A stretch of DNA of 64,000 bases from the NCBI GenBank assembly GCA_018857735.1, contig JABMCL010000660.1, forward strand, positions 170,001 to 234,000, read 5' to 3'. The position numbers and the translations under genes are program-made. This document shows positions 13,824-24,262 of the stretch, in pieces; the first letter of the stretch is position 1, and each line of letters opens with the position of its first letter. The notes beneath the pieces are model-generated. The model had not been told where the DNA came from and did not search any database. It was given only the letters and a program-made list of their open reading frames with translations. The stretch comes from Alviniconcha marisindica (lineage: Eukaryota; Mollusca; Gastropoda; Provannidae).

Positions 13824-15299
13824 TTGTGAATAAATGAAGGATGGGACACGTAAATCAAAATAATTCTGTACAGTTAATGAGATTATGAAATAATTTTGTC
13901 CGGGTTTAGTTTTGTTTAAATCATCAAAATGAAGGTTCCATTACCTTGATGAAGTTCAAGGTCGCAATATGGGCGGGGAGATAAAAGTGCAAGCTATGTT
14001 TCTTGACAGGTTCTTCTGCAATGAAATTCAGTTTGCGTATGTTTGTAAGCTGTATGGCCATGGCCATGACCATGACCACACTGCGTGAATTAACATGGGC
14101 GTTTATTTAAGGGCGTTATTGAGTTAACATGGGCGTTTATTTAAGGGCGTTATTGACATATTTTCTGCCCAAGCAAAGATCAACAACAACAAACAAACGA
14201 AAACTATTGGCGTTTTCTTAGAAGTTGTTTTGGTGGGATTTTTTGAAACCGCTTAAGGATAAGCTCTATCAGCTTTTACACATTTTTCCTTTTTTAGCGA
14301 CCTTTATTCATTTTACAAGAGTTTCGGGAGAATTAGAAAAAGCACACTGTTAACCTTTTCTGTTAACGTATACTCGGTGATCCCTCTTCGTGTTTCGGCT
14401 TAAATTTCAGATATTATTTTTCCCAGTCAGACTCAAGCGCTTGAAAGCTGACACCCGGTGTATGTTGAAACCTTTGTATGTGTACTGACAATGTTTACAA
14501 GGCTTCAGTTCAGTCCTGGTGGTGTATTTTTTGGGTGACTCGTCGACAGTATTTTTATTTTCAGTGTATGTTTGGAAGGGAGAAGGACACAGTATAGTGT
14601 TTGTGCCTGTGTTATTCTTTGCCACCACGTTTGTCCCGATTTGGACCAACGCGGGTTGACGAGCTGTTAAGATCCAAGAACTAACTTCGTTCAGTGATTA
14701 AACCCAAGCTGCAAAGGCTTGCTGATTTTTTGCGTTTCGTAATGTGAAACTGTGCATTAACGTCTACTAAATTTGATATGTGTAATGTGAAACGCAACGT
14801 GGTCTGGAGCGCTGTTATCGACAGCACAGGAAAATAACTTCGCGTTCGCGTGTTCTCCAAAAGCACGACACAACAACAAACACCTGAATGGCGTACAGTA
14901 ACTCTTACCTGCGACTGAAGGAATCAAATCTTTGAGGAGAAGAAGAGATTGCCGAGAAGAAGATGCGGAGTCAACACGTGCTGTCTGCAGATAACGCATG
15001 TGGTTGTAGGCTGTGTGAAACAGCGCTTCGTGATGGGCCGGTTCGACAGGCGGTGGTCTGGCATTGATAAGAATTCTCTACCATGGGTAATTTGAATAAA
15101 CCCGTTAGATGCAGTATGTGCACGATGTTTTTGTTGAGTTAAAAAAAAATGTTTAAGATCTTGTCGGAGGCAGTCAGAATTGCAAGTTAAAAAGTAAAAT
15201 AATCTGATTACGTTTCATCGCTTGAAATGAACGGACATTTGTTAATACGCCTACTCGAATTTGAAATGTTATGACTGTATAACGGGTCGGAGCGCTTGG
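13824..15299. other. No gene; one small tandem duplication
   Basis: Within this stretch, 14090-14157 is a direct duplication of a 35 bp unit (GTTAACATGGGCG then TTTATTTAAGGGCGTTATT). Just upstream, GGCCATGGCCATGACCATGACC is a short degenerate repeat. The rest is unique, with no recognised coding potential. Confidence 0.5.
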
Positions 15300-15600
15300 G
15301 ACGAGCTGCTCATAGCCCCCCTCTCCCTCGTCGCCGATAGAGTGTATGTGGTCTGTGTGGACGTTAAGCCATAAGAACAGAAATAAAGGAAGAAGATTTG
15401 TCCCTTCAGAAGTCGTGATTTATGGACACTGTCGTGTGACTTTGCCCCTCACAATGAACGAAACATTAAAAAGGCTCCCATCGCTGTCCATCTTAATCGT
15501 TGTGGTGGTGACAGTGTAGCGCACACTCCGAGCATCGCTTTCCGGCACCTTCCTTGAAGGAAGGATGTCGTAAACCAGTGCTTGGAGTTTGAGTGCAGCG
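15300..15600 (+). mobile_element. Fragments of SINE family 1 and a linked dispersed repeat
   Basis: A tail-like segment (GTGTGGACGTTAAGCC at about 15356) precedes a body-like segment (GTGACTTTGCCCCTCAC, ACATTAAAAAGGCTC, GTGGTGACAGTGTAGC) at 15408-15521. Both match parts of the full SINE copies at 18874 and 47290, but the tRNA-like head is missing and the order suggests the remains of two copies. At 15519 it runs into the TTTCCGGCACCTTCCT dispersed motif. Confidence 0.6.
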
Positions 15601-16017
15601 TTTGAGTGTAGCTTTGAGTATAGTTTACCCATTCCCCCACCCCCTGATAGCTCAGTCCCCGCCTGTACCTCTCCGGAGACAACTCGGCGATAAACAAGGT
15701 TAACGAACGAACATGGAGCGCATGTGAAACTGACGTTAAGCTAGATAGATCAACAACAGTAACAAATAGCATTGAGCCGTAAGTCAAGGCAAGTCAAGTA
15801 TTCATTTGAGAAACCCCAATGGGGGTACATGAAACATCAATGAGAGAATCTTTGAGAAATTTTACAACGGTTAGAAGCCCACAATAAACCAAAATATCAG
15901 CAATAAACAGGTGGCTCAACTAAGCGCAAATGCATACAACAAAAAACAAACAAAAACGGAACAACAACAACAACCCACACGTATTTCCAAAACAAGCAAA
16001 AAAGCAACAAAAATGGT
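15601..16017. other. No gene recognised
   Basis: A-rich sequence with AAC-type repeats at 15930-16010. It contains a small palindrome, AACCCCAATGGGGGT, at 15813. Confidence 0.4.
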
Positions 16018-16345
16018 TTGGCAGATTTTGGCCTAGCGGTAAGGCGTTACGGTGGTAAGCGGACGACGTCAGTTCGATTCCTCACTTTGACTCTCCCTTT
16101 TTTTCTTTTCTTTTTTCCCATTTGTGGTTTGGGGACACATCACAATGAATGACACATTAAAATGGCTCACGCTGCTGGCCATCTTAATGCAGGAGTCATT
16201 CTGGCGGTGACAGTGTACGTTATGTCTAGTTCCCCCCCCCCCCCCCCCCCCCCACCCCCCCAGCACCCCTCCCCCTCCCACTCCTGGCATCTCGGTATCT
16301 CGGTTCCCTTCAGTACCTTCCCGGAAATAGCTGGGCGTTACACAA
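16018..16345 (+). mobile_element. tRNA-derived SINE, family 1, diverged copy
   Basis: The head contains an A-box-like TGGCCTAGCGGTAAGGCG and a good B box, GTTCGATTCC, the internal RNA polymerase III promoter elements of tRNA-derived SINEs. The body motifs ACATTAAAATGGCTC, CATCTTAATGCAGGAGTC and GGTGACAGTGTA are shared with the copies at 18874, 47290 and 56392. A poly-C tract at 16213-16249 interrupts the 3' part, followed by a tail with AGCTGGGCGTTACACAAA. Confidence 0.75.
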
Positions 16346-17159
16346 ATCTAACAACAACAACATGACTAGCTGTCGCTCTACCGTGGCAGCGAGACCGACG
16401 TTGAACGAGAATAAGAAGCAGCAATGGTTAGCGCCCTGGTATTAACCGCAGTTACGGGCGCTGTCTTGTTGCTTTCTCCGCCACAGTTAGCAACGAAACA
16501 GCAGCGGCTGCCCATCTTTACGCTGAATCATTTCTGGTGGTAACCCGGTGCAGCCGCGGATGCAGGCTCCTTCTCTCTCCAACCACCTGGGATTTATGTT
16601 GCTGGCAGTGCCTCTTTGGAGACAGGTTGGCGTTCAAACTCCAAGCATCAGTTTACGACATCCCTCCACCTTGGAGGAAGGGTGCCGGAAAGCGAGGCTT
16701 GGAGTGTGGTTGGCGTAAGCTGGTCTAATGAACTAATGAACGCATCTGTGTATAACGAAGCGGAACGTGAATAGTAGAAACCCTCTCCATCCATCACCAC
16801 AGCCGACTCCCTCATCCCAGCCCCCCCCCTCTTCACCCCCCCCCCCCAAAAAAAAAGGAGAGAAAAGAAACTGGGACAACGTGGCTTGGTGCAAACAGAG
16901 AACAGCGAATATTTGAGCTGTTAGATACTCTGTGTTAATCGTGTATATTCTTTTAGGAAGGAAGCATAACACAGTACATTCATCAAACAATTCAAGTGTG
17001 GTTAAGTGGAGAATAAGGCTCCGGAGGTAAACAATAAAATAAAAATATTAAAAAAAGGGGGGGGGGGGACTACTGTCCGAATCGGATCCCACATGTTTAC
17101 AGGGTAACCTGAACACTGAGTCAGACCTTCACATATGATTTTGATGACTTGTGCTTCGA
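16346..17159. other. No gene; dispersed-repeat fragments and C/G runs
   Basis: A fragment at 16505-16730 shares GGTGCCGGAAAGCG and GTTTACGACATCC (inverted) with the repeat at 15519-15600. C-rich runs lie at 16820-16849 and a G run at 17057-17069. Confidence 0.45.
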
Positions 17160-17300
17160 CATAATATAACATTGGCGGTTGACTGGGCGTTACATTTTTC
17201 AAAGAATCAGTCAGTCTCCGTGGCATTTCTAATCCGTTAAGACTGGTTCAATCTTGACATTTAACGCCCGGTCAGCCTGCGGAGGTCATATCACGTTGGG
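17160..17300. repeat. Foldback of the TTGACTGGGCGTTA motif
   Basis: The left arm (17162-17193; ATATAACATTGGCGG then TTGACTGGGCGTTA) is reverse-complementary, with mismatches, to the right arm (17262-17293; TAACGCCCGGTCAGCC then GGAGGTCATAT). About 70 bases separate them. The same motif occurs singly at 23385, 27930 and 41690. Confidence 0.65.
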
Positions 17301-18305
17301 GGGGATGAAAAAGAATGAACGCATAAGGCAGAAATCAGAAAGGCAGAATTCCGTACGCAAAAATGTATTATAACCGAAGGAACTGCACAGGCTTTCAAGA
17401 GAGAGAATTAACACACAAGGGAGTTAATTAGCCCTCGAAATACATAACACAAATATAACAACAAAGACCTGAGTCGCCTACGGTAACTCTCACCTGGCAT
17501 GCGTATAAATACAAAGTATATAAACTCCGCCTGAGGTACTTCTTCAATGGCTCAAAATTTCAAGAGAGAGCCCTAGATAGCTCTGGGTTCTCTGCAGATG
17601 GAATTTTAATATCTGCGTCCGCGGTACCCCATAGGTGCTCGATGATTTCCCTTGAATCCGATCCGGAGTGTCTCGGAGACAAGGAACTGGCTACTGCACC
17701 ACCCTCCGTGCAGTCTTGACAGCTGTAAACTTCCGACTGAAGACCTACAGGAAGACGTACTTAGCCTTTGGCTTTGCTACACCCTTCAGCATGAATTCTG
17801 CCTTGGAATGATGTGAGCTAATCAACAGAGCTCGCTGGAATCCGTAGTGATTCATCTGGATCGATTGTGTGAAGTGTGTAGTGTTCTTCAGTACCATCAA
17901 TGTACATACATAGCAAGCGCGATAGTGCGACCGCGTCTTTCGAGTTTGTTCGACAGTGGTATGTCCCAGATAGGCTTCGATTACATTGCATATGTGTTCT
18001 TCAGTAATGTTATAGTGCCGACGTTTACAATGACGACGATAACCGATAATAGTTGGGGAAGCGTATACTTATTTAACGCCGAGTTTCTTTGCATGTGGTA
18101 GAGTCAGTAATATAGGGAGTGACTGTTGTTTTTCATAGCGCGGTTTGAATGTCCACCGAAGCGGTATACTTGTAGCGCTGTTGGTTGTTACATGGCTTGT
18201 GCTACGCCAAACTGATGCCATTTCGGCGCATGTTCTGTGAACACCATACAGCCGTACACCAGTTTACAGTGTTATTCGAAACACATTAGTTATCTGGTCT
18301 TTCAA
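17301..18305. other. No gene recognised
   Basis: Unique-looking sequence. An 84-codon open frame at 17847-18101 shows no recognisable motif. Confidence 0.4.
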
Positions 18306-18458
18306 TAGTGCATGCTGGATTATTTTAGTGTTTCCATAATACGCAGAACTCTCTAAAATGGACAATAGAATCTTTAACGTGCGAATGTGGTATTTTTTGC
18401 AAGCCTATGCACAGGGGGGACCGCAGTTTATAGTCTCGTCCGAAGGACTTTTGCAGCT
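18306..18458 (+). repeat. Dispersed repeat D, copy 1
   Basis: Shares an ordered series of blocks with 53390-53570 and 58745-58915: a TTTCCATAAT-like block, AACTCT, TTTAACGTGCG, GCATGCGTATACAC-like sequence, and TTTATAGTCTCGTCCGAAGGAC. All three copies are on the plus strand. No open reading frame is shared. Confidence 0.7.
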
Positions 18459-18469
18459 TTTATCATGAT

Positions 18470-18873
18470 CATGTTGAATCACTCTGCTGAGTTGAATCAC
18501 TTTGACCATGCTACTGTTACAGCGTCATTTCCGTTCGATTTACAGTTATTCACTCACTCTCGCACGGACCATTGAATCCTGCAGTTCAGACGTGAAGGTC
18601 TGGGTAGTTCAGAATAAACTTCAGTTGAATGACAACAAAACAAAGATTCTTTTGATAGGCTCTGCTACTGGAATTGATCTTCCTTCTTCACTACGGGAGG
18701 GTCAGAGTGACATCCCGTTTTCCAATGCAGCTCGTAACCTTGGTGTCATCTTTGACAGCCAGCTTGCATTGCAGAAACAAGTGAACAAACTCTGTCAACT
18801 TGTTTACCTGAGATCAGGCGGATCGGTCAATCCGACAGAATATTTTGAAGCCACCAAAAATCTCGTTTTTCTC
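18470..18873 (+). mobile_element. LINE reverse-transcriptase remnant, 5' part (interrupted by a SINE)
   Basis: The plus-strand frame through 18580-18873 encodes a CR1/L2-like RT segment: VWVVQNKLQLNDNKTKILLI, then FSNAARNLGVIFDSQLALQ, then QVNKLCQLVYLR and EATKNLVFL. This is the region after the catalytic motif, and the catalytic motif itself is absent. The protein homology stops at 18873, where a SINE begins, and resumes at 19209. The element is 5'-truncated like most LINE copies. Confidence 0.88.
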
Positions 18874-19208
18874 GTGAGCCGGTTTGGCTTAGTGGTAAGG
18901 CGTTAGGCTGGTAAGCGGAAGGACCTCGGTTCGCTACCGCTTCGGCTCTCCTTTCTCTTCAAAAAGGTTGTGGTTTGTGGACGCTGTCTTGTGACTGTCC
19001 ATCACTTCCTACTGAAACATTAAAATGGCTCTCATCACTGCCCATCTTAATGCAGGAATCATTCTGGTGGTGACAGTGTAGCGATAGGTATATAATCTCC
19101 CTCTTCCCCACCTCCATACATCCCCCCCCCCCCCCCCCCCCCCACTTCTCCCCGTCCCTAATAAGCCTTGTGGTTTCTGTGGACTTTAAGCACCATGTTT
19201 ACTTACTT
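18874..19208 (+). mobile_element. tRNA-derived SINE, family 1, inserted in a LINE
   Basis: The head holds an A-box-like TGGCTTAGTGGTAAGGCG and a B-box-like GGTTCGCTACC. The body has ACATTAAAATGGCTCTC, CTTAATGCAGGAATC and GGTGGTGACAGTGTAGCG. A poly-C tract lies at 19123-19143. The tail reads GGTTTCTGTGGACTTTAAGC. It is flanked by 14-base direct repeats, ATCTCGTTTTTCTC (18860-18873) and ATCTCGTTTTTATC (19209-19222), differing at one position. This is a target-site duplication, so the element boundaries are well defined. Confidence 0.9.
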
Positions 19209-19740
19209 ATCTCGTTTTTATCTTGTTCTCCTTGGGCTTGCTTATCGTAATGCTCTAATAGCTATCTCTGCTCAGGTTTTCTTTTGATAAAATTCAAAGA
19301 GTGATCAACTGCTCAACTCGCCTCATCTGCTAAGCTCCTAAATCTGCCCACATCGCTCCTTTACGATCACCACTGGCTACCAACCAGCAGCCGGCTTAAA
19401 TGCAAAATAGCTCTCATCTTCTTCCACATTGTCTACGGTACAGCTCCCCCATACTTCTCTGAGTTGCTTCATCTCTACTCTCCTCTGGCTCTGTTCGCGC
19501 AGCCTCGGATACTCGGATCTTCCGTGTTCCTAGGATGGGCAGGAAGACCCTGCGGGTGAGATCCTTTCAGTACACTGGACCTGTGATCTCGAACTCTCTT
19601 CTTCTCTCTGTCAGGCATTCTTCTTCACTTTCGTCTTTTAAATTAAGGTCAAAACTGAAACCTGCCTCTTCTCTTTGGTTTCTCGTTTTCTTTCTTCTCA
19701 TTCTATCAACCCATCACCACTAGCGCAGGTATTTGTAGTG
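19209..19740 (+). mobile_element. LINE reverse-transcriptase remnant, 3' part
   Basis: Homology resumes after the SINE with LAYRNALIAISAQV, then (past stop codons) KIQRVINCSTRLIC. Further on come RIFRVPRMGRKTLRVRSFQY, VRHSSSLSSFKLRSKLK and the 3' end of the RT. The 3' untranslated part follows with CAACCCATCACCACTAGCGC. Stop codons and frameshifts between 19270 and 19500 show it is inactive. The same C-terminal block occurs on the minus strand at 46800-46965. Confidence 0.88.
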
Positions 19741-19751
19741 TGTGTGTGTAG

Positions 19752-19846
<95 letters not shown>

Positions 19847-19887
19847 TTCTTCTCATTCTATCAACCCATCACCAGTAATGCAAATTG

Positions 19888-19968
<81 letters not shown>

Positions 19969-20066
19969 CGTGTGTGTGATAAAATGAGCGTGTCCGTAGG
20001 CCTTTGTAAGCGCTCCGGGCTCTTCCGAGATGGAGCGCCATAAATAATCTATTATTATAAATAAAA
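19736..20066 (+). mobile_element. LINE 3' UTR with internal (GT)n and conserved terminus
   Basis: GT runs occupy 19736-19841 and 19891-19978. They are separated by a 50-base copy of the preceding LINE sequence (CTTCTCATTCTATCAACCC occurs at about 19692 and 19849), so the UTR flank and microsatellite were tandemly duplicated. After the second run comes a terminal block: GATAAAATGAGCGTG, TGTAAGCGCTCCGGGCTCTT, CGAGATGGAGCGCCATAAAT and an ATT-rich end. The same terminal block ends the LINE copy at 46497-46600. Confidence 0.82.
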
Positions 20067-20277
20067 GACGAGAACAAAAATTAAGGGAAAACCCCCCAGA
20101 ACAAACCACTCCGGAATTTAAAGGTTCCGAATGAAAAACTAAGCAACACCCGACCACTCACTGGCCTACGCAATGTAGGCCTGTAGTAGCCGATCACGAA
20201 GTATCCAGTAAATATTTTTGTATTGTCTCGGTAAACGTGTTTGATGGTGGCAAAAATGGTGAAATACCTAACGGTGT

Positions 20278-20495
20278 GGAGAGAGGGGCGAGAGAGGCGA
20301 AGGGAGGGAGAGAGAGAGAGGGAGGGAGCGAGAGGGGGGAGAGAGGGGGGGGGGGGGGGGGGGGGGGGGGGAGGGTGGGCAAAAAGAGAGAGAGGGTGGA
20401 GAGAGAGGAGAAAACACAGAGAAAGGGACACAGAGAGAGGGGGAGAGAGAGATGTGGTGGAGAGAGATAGAGCAAGGGAGAGAGAGAAGGGTGTA
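20278..20495. repeat. Purine-rich low-complexity tract with poly-G
   Basis: GAGA/GGGA-rich sequence with a G run of about 25 at 20346-20371. Almost no pyrimidines occur on the plus strand for 200 bases. Confidence 0.9.
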
Positions 20496-21113
20496 ATTTT
20501 GGATTTACTGTCACTTGCCGAAGGAGGGCAGAATTCTGGTGTCACAGACCTGGAAAAACAAATCCCTGCTCGACGTGTGGGCGTATTTCACGTGCATCTG
20601 GGAGGAAAACTAAACGTGCTATCTATTTTGAGGGACACATGCAACAGGGATGGCGAATGATGTGGCAAGTCTTATTTGTTCGGCGTAGAATTGATTCCTG
20701 TTCTCACAGCAAGGATGCTGCTGGCAGACGTGCGTCCCAAAGAAAAAAAGAAAAATGAAAACGAAGCACAGTACTCCCCAGACACTGGCAAATAATAAGA
20801 GGCCGTGGAACCACATTGATAGCCCAATAACGAGGTAATTTGTCTGCACCCAGTACCTGTTGGAAATATTTCGTTGTTGTTTCATCTTTTGCCGTTCTGT
20901 TCTGTTGCATTTGATGTAGTTGTTGTGCGGCTAGTGATTCTGTTCACAGAGTGAGAAAGACAGGTGCTGGCGCCGCATTTGTTGTTTTCAGACTGAGACG
21001 AAATTTGTTTTTAAACTTGCAAGTTTACACAGCTGTATACTGCGATCGAAGCATCCGCTCTGGTGGTGTTTGTTCGTTGCTTTAGCCGTGGACTAAATGA
21101 ACCAAAGGACGTT
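20496..21113. other. No gene recognised
   Basis: Unique sequence with no identified coding or repeat content. Confidence 0.4.
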
Positions 21114-21114
21114 G

Positions 21115-21170
<56 letters not shown>

Positions 21171-21177
21171 TGAGTGT

Positions 21178-21255
<78 letters not shown>
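21114..21255. repeat. Compound (GCGT)n-(GT)n microsatellite
   Basis: GT run, then about eleven GCGT units (21127-21170), then GT to 21255. Confidence 0.96.
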
Positions 21256-21256
<1 letters not shown>

Positions 21257-21529
21257 AGAGATAGAACCATAAACAATAAATGCATGTACATGCATGAACA
21301 GACCATGCTTTTACTGTTGAACGCGCTATAAACAATCTGTCTCGACTTGACCAGAAGATTAATGAAGAAGTGTCGATAAATTACGATAGTTTATGTAATG
21401 TAGTGTAGTGTATACTGTGGACGAAAGGCCCCCTGAACTGTTGGTGGTACTGACATTTTACAGTCCACTCAATGAGCAGCTGCATAAAACAAGTTGCATT
21501 GGTAGGTGCGACTACGTTTGAGCCCGTGA

Positions 21530-21722
21530 TTGTTTTGACACGAAAACTTTGCCAATGGTTCATTTGAAAAGGCATTGATTTCACACCAAAACTTTGGCAA
21601 CATTTCCTTTGAAAAGGCATTGATTTCACACCAACACTTTGGCAACAGGTCCTTTGGAAAAGCATTGATTTCACACCAAATCTTTGGTAATGGTTCTTTT
21701 GAAAAGGCATTGATTTGTAATG
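21530..21722. repeat. Tandem repeat, 45 bp x 4
   Basis: Units begin AAGGCATTGATTTCACACC and continue with AAAACTTTGGCAAC. The period is 45, so the minus strand stays open through four 15-residue repeats (KSMPFQ... pattern). There is no supporting evidence that it is translated. Confidence 0.85.
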
Positions 21723-22165
21723 TAATGTAAAAGAGTATTTGTAAGGCACTTACACCTAACGTGAGCCCGAAGCTGTCGCTTTCACATTATATTACAAATC
21801 AATTTCAATCAGTCAGTTCCCCAAGACATTTCACTGATAGCTCAAGACCCACAACCTTAAGCGTATTTGATGTGGGAAACCTCCCCCGTTCAGTGGGACA
21901 GCCGTGGGACAGCCGTAACGCTTACGGTGTGCCGGGGAATAATAATAGTAATATTAGATAATTTTAGGCTATAATTATATGTAAAAGTGCCATTCTCAAA
22001 CCCGAGTTAAACTCACTGCACTGTACAAGCAAGTCACGACAAAAACCATTTACATACAGTTCAACAACCAAAACCATAAGTATCGCATTGCACCGTAAAC
22101 ACATTGCCTAGCAACAATAATTATATCTCTGGTGTGTACAGGTACACACAATTATATACATACGT
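21723..22165. other. No gene recognised
   Basis: AT-rich unique sequence leading to the SINE at 22170. TGGGACAGCCG is repeated twice at about 21894-21916. Confidence 0.4.
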
Positions 22166-22169
22166 ACGG

Positions 22170-22645
22170 GGAGCGGCGATAGCTCAGTTTTAGAGCACCG
22201 GACTCGTGATCGAAAGGTCGCTGGTTCGAGTCCCGGCAGGAGCGGCGGGAGAATTTCTTCTCCATGGTCAACTTTCTGTGCTGACTCTTATTTCGGTATC
22301 CTTTCCACCCCGGTGTTACCGCAGTAGCACGTAAAAGATCCCGGTCATTCTGCCAAAAGTGCAGGTGGCAGGTTACAGCTAAACACACATGCACCCTACG
22401 TATGTGGCTTTGCATGAAGTGATGTGGCATGGTGCACGTTTGTATGGTACACAGGACGTGCGCCAGAAGCAGTTTCACGTGGTTCCAGCCATGTGATACC
22501 CGAATAACGCTGTAAGTAAACCACTTCAATAGATCTTCAAAAGCGCTCTATAAAAGGATACAGTCACTCATTCAGAGTCACATGAGATAACAGAGCGCAG
22601 AGAGACTGCTCGAGAGCAGAGAATAGCGCTATATAAAAGCGATCA
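22170..22645 (+). mobile_element. tRNA-derived SINE, family 2
   Basis: The tRNA-like head contains A box TAGCTCAGTTTTAGAGCA and B box GGTTCGAGTCCC. Acceptor and T-stem positions do not pair well, so it is a SINE head and not a tRNA gene. The body has TTTCTGTGCTGACTCTTA and AGCACGTAAAAGATCCCGG. Blocks of the same kind occur in the same order at 49955-50160. The 3' part has GCTCGAGAGCAGAGAATAGC then GCTATATAAAAGCGATCAA. That tail recurs antisense at 35325 (just after the NDNF stop) and in part at 55098. Confidence 0.8.
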
Positions 22646-23184
22646 ATACACATGCATATGTCCGCACACATATAATATAATAATAAAAGCAGTCCTACAA
22701 ACACATATGCATATCAAAACAAGCACACACCCTCTCCTACTCCCCCACCACACACCCACAGCCACTAACACGATTCGTGTACACACACGCACGCAAACAC
22801 GTACCCCCCCCCCCACACACACACACACACACACACGCACGCACGCACGCACGCACGAACGCACGCATGCACGCACCCACCCACCCACACACACACCACT
22901 ACGGATGGAGCTGGTAAATGGGGGGGGGGGGGGGTGAATCGAAGTGGCGGAATGTTTCAGGCAGACTGTTCCAGACAGAATCTCCACAACTATGTTTATC
23001 ATTGCCATAAAACAGTTCTATTTTCCGTCGACGAAAACGTCATACAGTCTCCCGAAAGAATAGTGCTATCGACGGGAGAAGAAACAACAACAAAAACACA
23101 CAAAAACACTCGAGAACTGCATGGTGACAAAAAGCGTGGTTCTGATGCACCTCTAGTAAAGCCGGTAAAACAGACTGTAGCTGC

Positions 23185-23188
<4 letters not shown>
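22646..23188. repeat. C-rich and (CA)n/(CGCA)n low-complexity stretch
   Basis: A C run at 22805-22814, CA to about 22836, then CGCA/CCCA units to 22895, and a G run at 22920-22934. The rest to 23188 is unique, with no coding evidence. Confidence 0.8.

Positions 23189-23269
<81 letters not shown>
23189..23269. repeat. (TC)n microsatellite
   Basis: Uninterrupted TC run of about 80 bases. Confidence 0.97.
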
Positions 23270-23272
<3 letters not shown>

Positions 23273-23383
23273 CCGTGGAACTTAGCCAATGGGAGAAAGC
23301 GCATACAGGCTAGAACATGAGAACAAGTGAAAACGGTCGGTCGTGGTGTGGAATCTCCATGCTGTTTTGGGTGCTATGTTGTG

Positions 23384-23432
23384 GTGTAAATATAACCGTC
23401 CTGGTTGACTGGGCGTAAAAAAAACCAAGTTA
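23384..23432 (+). repeat. Dispersed motif F (ATAACCGTCCTGGTTGACTG)
   Basis: TATAACCGTCCTGGTTGACT followed by GGGCGTAAAA is repeated with few changes at 41690-41722 and 27930-27965, and as a foldback at 17160-17300. It probably represents the 3' end of a transposable element. It lies about 140 bases upstream of the first NDNF coding exon. Confidence 0.6.
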
Positions 23433-23582
23433 CTTGTTTTAAATTCATCTTCTTTAACCTGTTACACTCTTCTTGCGCGCTCTACGAGCTAACGCTTCCT
23501 CCATTTGTTCATTGGTTTATTCATTCATTCAATATGAACCCTACTTAAAAATGATCCGTTGCGTTGTTTCAGGAGGACTAGG

Positions 23583-23803
23583 ATGCCGACATTGGACACC
23601 CGGGGTGTGCTGGTGGCGCTGGTCAAATTGATAGTGGTGACATTGCTGTGTGTGCCGAGGATTCGAACCCAGGGCTTGCCGCCAGCGCGCCAGCACGACC
23701 CATTCTTTTACCAGGGTCACCATTCAGAGACGTTCCACATTAGTCACCAGCTTCCTGACGGCGAGGAGATGAAAGCCTACTTGTTCAAAAACACGCCAAA
23801 GAG
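23583..23803 (+). CDS. ndnf: NDNF-like secreted factor, first coding exon (signal peptide and N-terminus)
   Basis: First coding exon of a three-exon NDNF/Nord family gene. The chosen ATG at 23583 gives a typical signal peptide: a short N-region, a hydrophobic core VLVALVKLIVVTLLCV at residues 9-24, and likely cleavage in the following residues. After it come HISHQLPDGEEMKAYLFKN and TPKR (residues 52-74). These match the family's conserved segment with its SYLFRDTPKR-like block. A TTTCAG acceptor at 23567-23572 suggests an upstream 5' UTR exon that I could not locate. The exon ends AAG AG|GTGAGG at 23803 (phase 2). The two leftover bases join the first G of the exon at 32337 to give Arg74. Reading through the donor would meet a stop at once, which also supports splicing. 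Confidence 0.88.
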
Positions 23804-23864
23804 GTGAGGAACAGAGAAGAGTTTGTAAGTTAGTTCTTGAATTTTAGTATCCCGTCAGCAGCGT

Positions 23865-23895
23865 AGGGTCACCTCAGGACGAATCACGCATTCAG
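23865..23895 (+). repeat. Dispersed motif E (GGTCACCTCAGGACGA), copy 1
   Basis: AGGGTCACCTCAGGACGA is shared with 39062-39081, and with one change with 38600-38617. The 38.6 kb copy is preceded by AGTAACTGGGGTTTAACGTC, suggesting a longer parent repeat. Confidence 0.55.
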
Positions 23896-24229
23896 GATTC
23901 GTTTGCACCAGATCTAAAACACAAGTCCCTGAATCACAAGTCAAAACACAGTTCCGGACACAACACAGTGAAACGCAAACGCTACCAAATCAAAGCTTTA
24001 GTAAGAAGCACCTTTCGGTGTTTGCATTTCACCTCTCTACAATCGATAGAAGCATCACATTTTCGGTGGAAGAACCCCCAAGGATATGCACTGTGTTGAT
24101 TCAACGGAGACGAGAAAAATCTGCTTATTGTGATAACAGTAATCATAATAACAATAACAGTAAACATGATCATAATGAGAATGCAATAACCGGTAATAGT
24201 TAATCGTTTGATGGGCGCGTCTGATGGGG

Positions 24230-24262
24230 GGTGGGGGGCAGGGGGGGGGGGGGGGGGGGGGA
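24230..24262. repeat. Poly-G tract
   Basis: G-rich run with a 20-base pure G stretch. Other parts of 24263-26100 hold only a short G/T patch at 24901-24960 and a G-rich patch at 25263-25340, with no coding evidence. Confidence 0.9.

Noticed and set aside
22170..22245. Functional tRNA gene
   Set aside because: A and B boxes are good, but acceptor and T stems do not pair, and the sequence continues into a shared SINE body.
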